From the IMG/VR virus record IMGVR_UViG_3300030044_000065, positions 1 through 27,482 of that record: a DNA stretch of 27,482 nucleotides. One strand, written 5' to 3'. Positions 23,326 through 27,482 of this stretch are shown one piece after another. This stretch comes from a virus. Below the pieces are notes generated by a model that worked only from the letters and a program-made list of their open reading frames with translations, searched no databases and was not told the DNA's origin. The translations under genes and the position numbers were made by a program. Each line of letters begins with the position of its first letter. Position 1 is the stretch's first letter.

Positions 23326-23534
23326 TTTTCTCTCCAATAAATCACAAAAGGAATTCTCTTTTTGTGAATGAAGTGCCAAGGCATTAATTCCACATCATTC
23401 ATAATCTCTTTCCTGAATCGACATTTAATCGGGCGAGAGAAACCTTTTGCAAAACATTTGTAAAATCCATTTTTATCAGGGATATGATCATCTACATGAA
23501 TCCACTTAGTAGCTTGAGCTCTAACTTTTCCCAT
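23322..23534 (-). CDS. Small DUF551-like protein
   Basis: The protein has 70 residues. It starts immediately after the upstream TGA (TGAATG junction) with AGGAAG upstream and overlaps the phosphoesterase start. The pattern W(I)HVDDHIPDKNGFYKC near the start and VIYWREK at the end resembles DUF551-type phage proteins (WI.V.D.LP....VL... and a final THW.P). The middle is basic. A second protein at 24963-25229 shows the same W-V-D-IP and WREK landmarks. The function of this family is not known. Confidence 0.5.
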   Translation of the reverse strand: MGKVRAQATKWIHVDDHIPDKNGFYKCFAKGFSRPIKCRFRKEIMNDVELMPWHFIHKKRIPFVIYWREK

Positions 23535-23762
23535 TCAACTTCCTATTCCTTTCTTAGTCCAATTCCAATAACCATAAATGTGGAAGCCTAGACTAACCAG
23601 ACATCCTCCAGTTTGCACGATAAGGCCCATACAAGCGTTCCGCGTAGCCCAATAGCAGATACATATACCCCACAGCACAAAACACGCACGGCGACCCCTT
23701 ACATTGAGCCAGCGTCCGAGTTTGCCTAGAATGGTGAAGGCAAGATCAGTCAGCTCGCCCAT
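23535..23762 (-). CDS. Small membrane protein (two predicted helices)
   Basis: The protein has 75 residues. Two hydrophobic segments at about 26-43 (ACFVLWGICICYWATRNA) and 47-63 (IVQTGGCLVSLGFHIYG) are separated by a short loop, with a basic, Trp-containing end (YGYWNWTKKG). The Gly/Tyr/Trp-rich second helix and NW.KKG end resemble short PnuC-like or small phage membrane proteins, but only part of such a fold could be present. AGGGTG lies upstream of the ATG. No function is assigned. Confidence 0.6.
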   Translation of the reverse strand: MGELTDLAFTILGKLGRWLNVRGRRACFVLWGICICYWATRNACMGLIVQTGGCLVSLGFHIYGYWNWTKKGIGS

Positions 23763-23830
23763 CTAACACCCTTGCGATTACATTCGCAATCTATCGCATG
23801 TTCACCACATCTATCGCATTCACCGCTCAT
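23750..23830 (-). CDS. 26-residue Cys-rich mini-protein
   Basis: The start ATG overlaps the previous stop as TAATG, with GAGG five bases upstream. The product MSGECDRCGEHAIDCECNRK plus six residues has four Cys in the pattern CxxC-x6-CxC, typical of a metal-binding knuckle. It overlaps the start of the next gene by 13 bases. Good start signals and the tight fit between two genes argue that it is translated; the role is unknown. Confidence 0.5.
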   Translation of the reverse strand: MSGECDRCGEHAIDCECNRKGVRWAS

Positions 23831-23991
23831 TATGCCCTCGGAATTATCAAAATGTTATCCTTCACCCAACAGTATTCCCAGAAAGTCATGTCCGGATAGT
23901 GCTGCTTCACGAAGCCGTACTTGGTAGTGAGTACAAGTATGCTAATTATGCACAAAAGTATGATAAAAATTGTATAGAAAATTAGTTTCAA
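23830..23991 (-). CDS. 53-residue membrane protein with TTG start
   Basis: A TTG start seven bases after AAGGAA opens a 53-codon frame. Residues 3-22 (LIFYTIFIILLCIISILVLT) form one transmembrane helix, followed by a polar tail with aromatic residues (KYGFVKQHYPDMTFWEYCWV). There is no in-frame ATG before codon 35, so the gene depends on the TTG. Its stop overlaps the next start. A small phage membrane protein that acts on host envelope or serves lysis is possible. Confidence 0.55.
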   Translation of the reverse strand: MKLIFYTIFIILLCIISILVLTTKYGFVKQHYPDMTFWEYCWVKDNILIIPRA

Positions 23992-24083
23992 TGTTTATTT
24001 CCTTGAGTTATGATTTCTTATGAACCGATTGTTTACATACTATAAACATCGATCTACTCTCTAAAAACAGCCGGTTATCAACT

Positions 24084-24153
24084 TTTCCACACTCTCTGAA
24101 GATGAAGAAGAAGTCTTTATATAATACTCTTCTTAAGTAGAGTGTGTGGGAAA
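24084..24153. other. Long imperfect inverted repeat
   Basis: Outer arms TTTCCACACTCT and AGAGTGTG-TGG-GAAA pair over 12 bases with a three-base bulge. Inside, AAGAAGAAGT and ACTCTTCTT pair with one bulge. The loop contains TATAAT-like sequence. It lies in the 164-base gap between the RNA ligase stop and the small membrane gene, so it would be transcribed in the leader of the lower accessory genes. It could be a terminator without a T-run, a leader RNA or a regulatory site. Confidence 0.45.
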
Positions 24154-24155
24154 GT

Positions 24156-24749
24156 TTATGGCCAGGGAAGGCCAAACTTCTTCTTAGTAATCTTTGCCAT
24201 GCGCCCATCCGGGTGATGCCATACGATGCCTTCATATTCCATACGTGCCAATATGCGTTCAATCTCATCGTATGTACGTGGATTGTGGCAAATGTTGCAG
24301 TAGTTATGAATGTAGTCGAAAATACTATTCGTCGCATGTCGAATGAGTGCATTATGCCCAGTATTGTGAGGATTACCCTGCACTTCAGGGCCTACAAGCT
24401 CATAAGTACCATCGTCAAACCTGCCTTGCCCCCACGCCCATGCCATCTGGTGGTAGTAGTCCTTCATGGTAACAGGAATCCAATAGATATGTTGTCCGCG
24501 ATCAGTCATATCTCCGCAGTGAATCCAGTCATTTTGCGGAGGATGCTTGCGCACGCGCTCAGTTTTACTTACAAGTTTTGAGTTATCATAACGCTTATAG
24601 AGCTTTCCATTGATCACCGCGCACGCAGACCCATCCAATTTCGCAGTAGGAACACCCTCGCCGTCGATAACCCACTGGCATAGAGGATTAACCTCGCGCG
24701 TGAGGATATGGTCGTCTGTAGATAGGAATAAAGAAGGAATCTTTTTCAT
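24156..24749 (-). CDS. RNA ligase, RLIG1/C12orf29-type (DUF5565)
   Basis: The 197-residue protein has the nucleotidyltransferase ligase motifs: motif I TAKLDGSACAV (residues 35-45, with K37 the predicted adenylated lysine), RYD (53-55) as part of motif Ia/III, ELVGPEVQGNP (117-127) as motif IIIa, EGIVWHHPDG (173-182) as motif IV, and AKI (185-187) as motif V. The closing segment EGIVWHHPDGRMAKITKKKF then GLPWP closely parallels the end of human C12orf29/RLIG1 as I remember it (IEGIVWHCSDG...HLGLCWP), and ELVG....GNP also matches. That family joins RNA 5'-phosphate and 3'-OH ends. TAATG coupling to the upstream gene and a GAGGAAA site support the start. Repair of cleaved tRNA is the likely role given the nearby tRNA array. 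Confidence 0.85.
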   Translation of the reverse strand: MKKIPSLFLSTDDHILTREVNPLCQWVIDGEGVPTAKLDGSACAVINGKLYKRYDNSKLVSKTERVRKHPPQNDWIHCGDMTDRGQHIYWIPVTMKDYYHQMAWAWGQGRFDDGTYELVGPEVQGNPHNTGHNALIRHATNSIFDYIHNYCNICHNPRTYDEIERILARMEYEGIVWHHPDGRMAKITKKKFGLPWP

Positions 24750-24955
24750 TAAATTTCCTCATAATAAGCAATGCGTTTGCGTGAGATCATGAAACACGCA
24801 ACGCAGCGGAATTTGATATCTATTATTTGTATATTGGAGTATTCAGCTTCACACGCGAACTTCCGGAGAGTCTGATCTTCAAGAGCATTCTCAAGATTTC
24901 TTACGATTTCCATCATCCACCCATCGCGCAAGTAGAAAAAACACTTCGTCTCCAT
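24749..24955 (-). CDS. Small protein upstream of RNA ligase
   Basis: The start is the ATG at 24955 (METKCFFYLRDG, 68 residues) with AGAGG just upstream; the longer frame overlaps the previous gene. The stop overlaps the ligase start (TAATG), so the two are coupled. It is an alpha/beta-type sequence with four Cys, WMMEIVRNLENALEDQTLRK in the middle and FRCVACFMISRKRIAYYEEI at the end. No family is recognised. A link to the ligase is suggested only by coupling. Confidence 0.6.
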   Translation of the reverse strand: METKCFFYLRDGWMMEIVRNLENALEDQTLRKFACEAEYSNIQIIDIKFRCVACFMISRKRIAYYEEI

Positions 24956-24962
24956 CGTACCT

Positions 24963-25229
24963 CTAGAAGAAAGTTGCTGGATACATTTCGCGAAGCTCTT
25001 GCATGATGTTGCTCTCTCGCTTCTCGCGCCACGCATACACCCATTTCATGCCTTTCCAGCCCTGTGTTGGATCAAAACTAGCGAGCCCTATAAAGATGTC
25101 CTTTGCGCAGTAATTGCGCCCTATGGCCTCTACTTCGATGTTTACAGAGGGGATGGCATCGTGCACTAAAACCCAGCCATCTTCCTTCTTGTTCTTAAAG
25201 TCTTTGTATGAATTTTGCGTGTCGTACAT
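24963..25229 (-). CDS. Small DUF551-like protein
   Basis: The start is the ATG at 25229 (88 residues) with GAGG six bases upstream; a TTG eight codons earlier lacks a site. It contains DGWVLVHDAIPSVNIEVEAI and WKGMKWVYAWREKRE, which share the W-V-D-IP and WREK landmarks with the protein at 23322-23534. It ends with TAG just before the next ribosome site. It is the first gene after the 14-base palindrome at 25256. Function unknown. Confidence 0.55.
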   Translation of the reverse strand: MYDTQNSYKDFKNKKEDGWVLVHDAIPSVNIEVEAIGRNYCAKDIFIGLASFDPTQGWKGMKWVYAWREKRESNIMQELREMYPATFF

Positions 25230-25255
25230 GTATACCTCGTTGTTTTTCGCCAAGG

Positions 25256-25269
25256 TATCTATATAGATA
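25256..25269. promoter_or_regulatory. Perfect 14-base palindrome before the ligase operon
   Basis: TATCTATATAGATA lies 27 bases upstream of the first codon of the 24963-25229 gene, downstream of an AT-rich run (AAAAAAT on the minus strand). It contains TATA-type -10 candidates and is self-complementary, so it may be a promoter with an overlapping operator for the group of three genes ending in the RNA ligase. Confidence 0.4.
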
Positions 25270-25290
25270 TTTTTTGGAAAGAAGAATTTT

Positions 25291-25521
25291 CTATGGAGCC
25301 GGGAGGGTGAAACGCATGAACTTAGTGTTCTTCCATGGGTTGTACGGTATGCTCTTGAGTGAAAACATCCGGACTATAATGTGCTTACGCTGCACGCGGG
25401 GAATGCGCTTGGCTCTCTTGCGCTTAGGAAGAAGATGACGAAAATCAACAACCCATGAGTCTTTGAGCCAAGATGGAATGCGGTCATCGGTGATAAGTTC
25501 TTTATACACAAACTTAAACAT
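25291..25521 (-). CDS. Basic small protein, unknown
   Basis: The start is the ATG at 25521, which overlaps the upstream TGA by one base and follows GAGGTGA (76 residues). The protein is strongly basic, with a Lys/Arg cluster LLPKRKRAKRIPRVQRKHII (about residues 30-49) and no acidic balance in the second half. This is compatible with nucleic-acid binding, but no fold is recognised. It is last in a group of four coupled genes. Confidence 0.6.
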   Translation of the reverse strand: MFKFVYKELITDDRIPSWLKDSWVVDFRHLLPKRKRAKRIPRVQRKHIIVRMFSLKSIPYNPWKNTKFMRFTLPAP

Positions 25522-25721
25522 CACTCACCTCTAAGTTTCGCAAGCGCGATACGATGAGAGTTCACTTCATCACACACATGATTCATCATACGCCTGACTA
25601 TGGAATTGTACTCCATGCGCTCAATGCCAAAGTACGCATTTGCCTTACACAAGTCCTCAAGGTAGCCAAGCACAGCCTTCCCGGCATCTATGCGCTTTAG
25701 ATAGTATTCTTCAGTCGCCAT
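25521..25721 (-). CDS. Small helical protein, unknown
   Basis: Two starts are possible: ATG at 25727 or ATG at 25721. I prefer 25721 (MATEEYYLKR, 66 residues) because GGAAG lies six bases before it; the signals overlap the end of the previous gene. The protein is helical (LGYLEDLCKANAYFGIERME, VNSHRIALAKLRGE) with alternating charges and no membrane segment. It ends in LAKLRGE, similar to the LCILRGE end of the protein at 26068-26268, so the two may be distant copies. Confidence 0.6.
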   Translation of the reverse strand: MATEEYYLKRIDAGKAVLGYLEDLCKANAYFGIERMEYNSIVRRMMNHVCDEVNSHRIALAKLRGE

Positions 25722-26065
25722 TTCCATCTTCCATTCACCCTTTTTTTAGTGCGCACGCGCGGTGCCTTCTTCTTTAGTTGCCTCATAACCCGGTACGCTC
25801 GTCCCCATAGTAGGAACTTGATGCCTAGAGTTTCTATTTGCCTCATAGGATCATATCCACCATCGTATGGACGGTAGATGTACTCCTCGTATCTGCGCTC
25901 GCCATCGAGAGATTCTGCCCAGCAGGTTAGTATAGTCTTAGCATAATTTAATTGCTCTAGAGACTTCATCGTATCAAATAGCGGTGTAAACTCGATCCAC
26001 TTACCTGCCCATACACCGAAGTACGGCTTGCCGTCAATGGTCTTGCGCTCGTGCTTCTGGATCAT
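25697..26065 (-). CDS. Basic protein, unknown
   Basis: The protein has 122 residues and starts two bases beyond the upstream stop, with AGGGG upstream. The N-terminal half has PYFGVWAGKWIEFTPLFDTM and LNYAKTILTCWAESLDGERR; the C-terminus is a Lys/Arg tail (QLKKKAPRVRTKKRVNGRWK) that could bind nucleic acid. The next start lies inside its last codons. I recognise no family. Confidence 0.6.
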   Translation of the reverse strand: MIQKHERKTIDGKPYFGVWAGKWIEFTPLFDTMKSLEQLNYAKTILTCWAESLDGERRYEEYIYRPYDGGYDPMRQIETLGIKFLLWGRAYRVMRQLKKKAPRVRTKKRVNGRWKWRLKNTI

Positions 26066-26067
26066 GG

Positions 26068-26268
26068 TTATTCGCCCCTAAGAATACATAATCTGTTTCT
26101 CAAATCCTTCAACTCAGCTCTTATAGTTTCAATAAATCCATTGTCACTGAGGCTACAACTCCATCCCATAAAATCCCCATATTGCTCCGATGTACTGAGC
26201 ACGTAACCATGCATACTCTTCAGTAACTCTATCGCTCTTATCAACTCATCCTTAGATAATCTATCCAT
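26068..26268 (-). CDS. Small helical protein, first of the accessory operon
   Basis: The start is the ATG at 26268 (MDRLSKDELIRAI, 66 residues) directly after a strong GGAGGT site; a GTG eight codons earlier is in frame but has no site. The protein is helix-turn-helix-like only in size, with helices flanking a central MHGYVLSTSEQYGDFMGWSC segment. It has no known family. It heads the minus-strand accessory genes after the 300-base repeat region and so probably lies next to their promoter. Confidence 0.6.
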   Translation of the reverse strand: MDRLSKDELIRAIELLKSMHGYVLSTSEQYGDFMGWSCSLSDNGFIETIRAELKDLRNRLCILRGE

Positions 26269-26292
26269 GTGCACCTCCGCGTACGCACACAA

Positions 26293-26365
26293 AATATATG
26301 GTAGAAATTTTTTCGCGAAGCACTATCTCGCGGGGCACATAATATTATGGTAAAAGTTTTTTTCG
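26293..26365 (-). repeat. Two promoter-like direct repeats 49 bases apart
   Basis: Copies at 26293-26315 and 26341-26365 share AATA, TATGGTA, two to four A/G bases, a run of six or seven T, and CG. On the minus strand each reads CGAAAAAA, a short spacer, TACCATA, then an AT-rich tail with TATATT or TAATAT. Between them lies an inverted repeat CGCGA/TCGCG. Their place upstream of the first accessory gene suggests tandem promoters or protein-binding sites. Confidence 0.45.
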
Positions 26366-26485
26366 AATTTGCATTTGAATGTGACCGAGGGATTGATATA
26401 TGTATTTCGATGTAACCGGTACCGACTAAGGATCAACTTCAAACTTTAATTTGCTTTCCTTTGGTGGTCGGCCCTAGGGGTGTCA

Positions 26486-26514
26486 AGTGCAACGTTGCAC
26501 TACGAACTCGTAGT
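26486..26514. promoter_or_regulatory. Two overlapping palindromes
   Basis: AGTGCAACGTTGCACT (26486-26501) is a perfect 16-base palindrome. It overlaps by three bases a second one, ACTACGA-AC-TCGTAGT (26499-26514), with seven-base arms. The rest of 26269-26568 holds no gene that I can support. The site lies just beyond the stop of the TerS-like gene. Options are a repressor operator, a bidirectional RNA hairpin or part of a packaging site. Confidence 0.55.
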
Positions 26515-26543
26515 ACAACGTAGGATGTAGGCTTGTGGATGGT

Positions 26544-26569
26544 GTGTGAGTACAGTGGGGTGTGAGTAC
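26544..26569. repeat. Tandem 10-base direct repeat at the end of the TerS-like gene
   Basis: GTGTGAGTAC occurs at 26544-26553 and 26560-26569, a period of 16 bases. The second copy touches the stop codon of the TerS-like gene. Directly repeated short sites next to a terminase gene may be binding sites, but chance cannot be excluded. Confidence 0.35.
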
Positions 26570-26991
26570 TATGACTCTGCGGGGTTGGCTGTCCTGTTGA
26601 GGACGAAGTCGAATGCTGCTTTGGCTATGTCTTGCGTAGCATTAGGGTTCATGTCTTGCTCGTAACCGCGTGCGCGTGCGCGTGTCTTTAATAGAAATAT
26701 TTTCAACGCCGTATCTTTTTCGTGTATTGCTTGATACTCACATGCATTTTCGAGTTGATCGACCCATGCTTCACGGGCCTGATCACGAGCTTCTTTAACC
26801 AATGGATCAGATTCGACGGCTCTATGTATGGTTAATCTAGTACATCCTATAGCCTCTGCAGCGCGCGAGATGTTACCATCATGTTTTTTCAATGCTTTGA
26901 TCATATCTTCGCGGTTGACAGGATGTGCGCCGGGGCTGGGATCACGCGCCTTTTCACCGCGCTTATCTTTACCTTTTGGAAACCCGACCAT
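26569..26991 (-). CDS. Terminase small subunit-like HTH protein
   Basis: The protein has 140 residues. After a basic, disordered N-terminus it has an HTH at about residues 28-60 (MIKALKKHDGNISRAAEAIG then CTRLTIHRAVESDP) followed by a helical part EARDQAREAWVDQLENACEY and TALKIFLLKTRARARGY (95-110). This is the layout of a common phage TerS/Fis-type HTH family: AL...G..S.AA..LG.sR.T.yR.i...P......AR....D.aE, then LKt..R.RGY. TerS binds pac/cos DNA and recruits the large subunit. The gene lies about 6 kb from the large subunit and faces a divergent early-type gene, so a transcription regulator is an alternative. Its ribosome site is weak. Confidence 0.7.
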   Translation of the reverse strand: MVGFPKGKDKRGEKARDPSPGAHPVNREDMIKALKKHDGNISRAAEAIGCTRLTIHRAVESDPLVKEARDQAREAWVDQLENACEYQAIHEKDTALKIFLLKTRARARGYEQDMNPNATQDIAKAAFDFVLNRTANPAES

Positions 26992-27108
26992 AATACTTAC
27001 TTTAAACTTTAATATTTACGTTTATATACACTTGTTAGCAACACCGTCAAACGCCCGGCAGGCTAAAGGCTCCAGTCGTCGCCTATGAGTCAAGCTTGAT
27101 TATACTCG

Positions 27109-27137
27109 ATCGTATTAAATACCCTTATTTTAGTCAA
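27109..27137 (-). promoter_or_regulatory. Candidate sigma70-type promoter for TerS-like gene
   Basis: On the minus strand TTGACT (27137-27132), 17 bases, TACGAT (27114-27109) gives matches of five and four of six to consensus with ideal spacing, 118 bases upstream of the TerS-like ATG. A TATAAT at 27104-27099 lacks a good partner but could act as the -10 instead. Confidence 0.4.
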
Positions 27138-27203
27138 ATATCACAAAACTACTCACTTAAACCCCTGATTATCAACCGCATACAATTAAAATAATCTTTA
27201 GTG

Positions 27204-27233
27204 TTGCACTTAATCTGTTGCGTATGCTATAGT
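27204..27233 (+). promoter_or_regulatory. Candidate extended -10 promoter for the plus-strand gene
   Basis: TGCTATAGT (27225-27233) is a TGn extended -10 with five of six bases matching TATAAT. An imperfect -35, TTGCAC (27204-27209), lies 18 bases upstream. It is about 95 bases before the plus-strand start codon. Confidence 0.45.
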
Positions 27234-27234
27234 A

Positions 27235-27300
27235 TTGGATTAATCAAACAGTCTCGCTTAATCATTAGTGATAAGCTCGTAGCGTTGGATTAACACAAAC
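27235..27300. repeat. Direct repeats of TTGGATTAA exactly 50 bases apart
   Basis: TTGGATTAA occurs at 27235-27243 and 27285-27293, each followed by a CA(C)AAAC-like tail. The first continues into the palindrome GATTAATC, and other TTAATC copies lie nearby (27209-27214, 27258-27263). The spacing is about five helical turns, immediately downstream of the candidate plus-strand promoter, which suits operator sites. Confidence 0.45.
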
Positions 27301-27331
27301 CCTAAACAAACAAACAACAAAGAGAATGAGT

Positions 27332-27482
27332 ATGAAATCACTTGCAGATTTAAAAAGAGCAATGCAACTAGGTACTAAATGGGATTGTTTCCACAACTAT
27401 TATCACAAAAACATGGGTGTTCGCGAAATATCTATTGTGCAAAAGAATGGAGTTGCATTTAAAACAACCCGAGAGGACGGTA
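27332..27482 (+). CDS. Early-type gene, 3' end outside window
   Basis: The frame is open from ATG 27332 to the window edge (50 codons); an ATG two codons earlier (27326) is also in frame. AAAGAG precedes 27332 at suitable distance. The product begins MKSLADLKRAMQLGTKWDCF, then HNYYHKNMGVREISIVQKNG. The start matches a short domain found in phage and plasmid proteins (LadLKr.l..Gt.w...H.......R.v..vqtn...). Its function is unknown. Transcribed away from the TerS-like gene, it marks the start of a plus-strand operon. Confidence 0.6.
   Translation, partial: MKSLADLKRAMQLGTKWDCFHNYYHKNMGVREISIVQKNGVAFKTTREDG

Larger units (their letters stand above)
26992..27331. promoter_or_regulatory. Divergent control region, no gene seen
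   Basis: This 340-base stretch separates the minus-strand TerS-like gene from the plus-strand partial gene. It is AT-rich apart from a GC-rich patch (about 27050-27090) in the TerS-side leader. It contains a candidate promoter for each direction and a pair of direct repeats, listed separately. I found no tRNA, credible ORF or terminator in it. Confidence 0.6.

Noticed and set aside
24008-24352. Minus-strand open frame of 114 codons overlapping the RNA ligase 3' part
   Set aside because: It lies in another frame of the clearly recognised ligase gene and runs through the inverted repeat; no ribosome site.
26473-26506. Minus-strand TTGACA near 26484 as a -35 promoter box
   Set aside because: No acceptable -10 lies 16-18 bases downstream (sequence there is CAAAGG).
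26486-26569. CRISPR-like array from the palindromes and the GTGTGAGTAC repeats
   Set aside because: Only two copies of a 10-base unit with a six-base gap; no regular repeats and spacers and no cas genes.

Overview
This is a segment of a tailed double-stranded DNA phage with a podovirus-type (short-tailed) virion. On the minus strand between about 20.3 kb and position 1 lies a compact late block in the order large terminase, portal, small proteins, scaffold, N4-gp56-type major capsid protein, a beta-rich head protein, head-tail adaptor, tail hub, ejection proteins and tail fibres. The portal is long and P22-like, and there is no tape-measure or sheath gene. I cannot name the host. The proteins look bacterial-phage throughout, and Shine-Dalgarno sites of the AGGAG kind precede most genes.

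Layout, right to left along the minus strand. From 26992 to 27331 is a divergent control region; a partial plus-strand gene starts at 27332 and runs off the window. From 26569 to 26991 is a terminase-small-subunit-like HTH protein, about 6 kb away from the large subunit. From 26269 to 26568 is a non-coding stretch with palindromes and repeats. From 22372 to 26268 is a string of small, mostly unknown genes that overlap or abut; within it sit an RNA ligase of the RLIG1/DUF5565 type (24156-24749) and a calcineurin-like metallophosphoesterase (22693-23325). At 22125-22355 a single plus-strand gene encodes a KhpA-like KH-domain RNA-binding protein. From 21078 to 21720 is an array of tRNAs and tRNA-like RNAs (Met, Gln, Thr, Glu, one with an enlarged anticodon arm, one degenerate with a CUA triplet) with several other hairpins. 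From 1 to 20758 is the structural block.

The genes of the structural block are translationally coupled almost throughout (ATGA, TAATG or near-zero gaps), so it reads as one long late operon. The accessory block is rich in RNA functions (RNA ligase, possible phosphoesterase partner, KH protein, tRNA array). My best reading of the biology outside the structural block is a tRNA supply and RNA repair/regulation module; that grouping is inference. No integrase, DNA polymerase, CRISPR array, IS element or recognisable endolysin is present.

Many predicted starts were moved inward from the longest open frame because a clear ribosome-binding site sits before an internal ATG. Three very small genes (26, 32 and 53 codons) were found by reading the minus strand directly.
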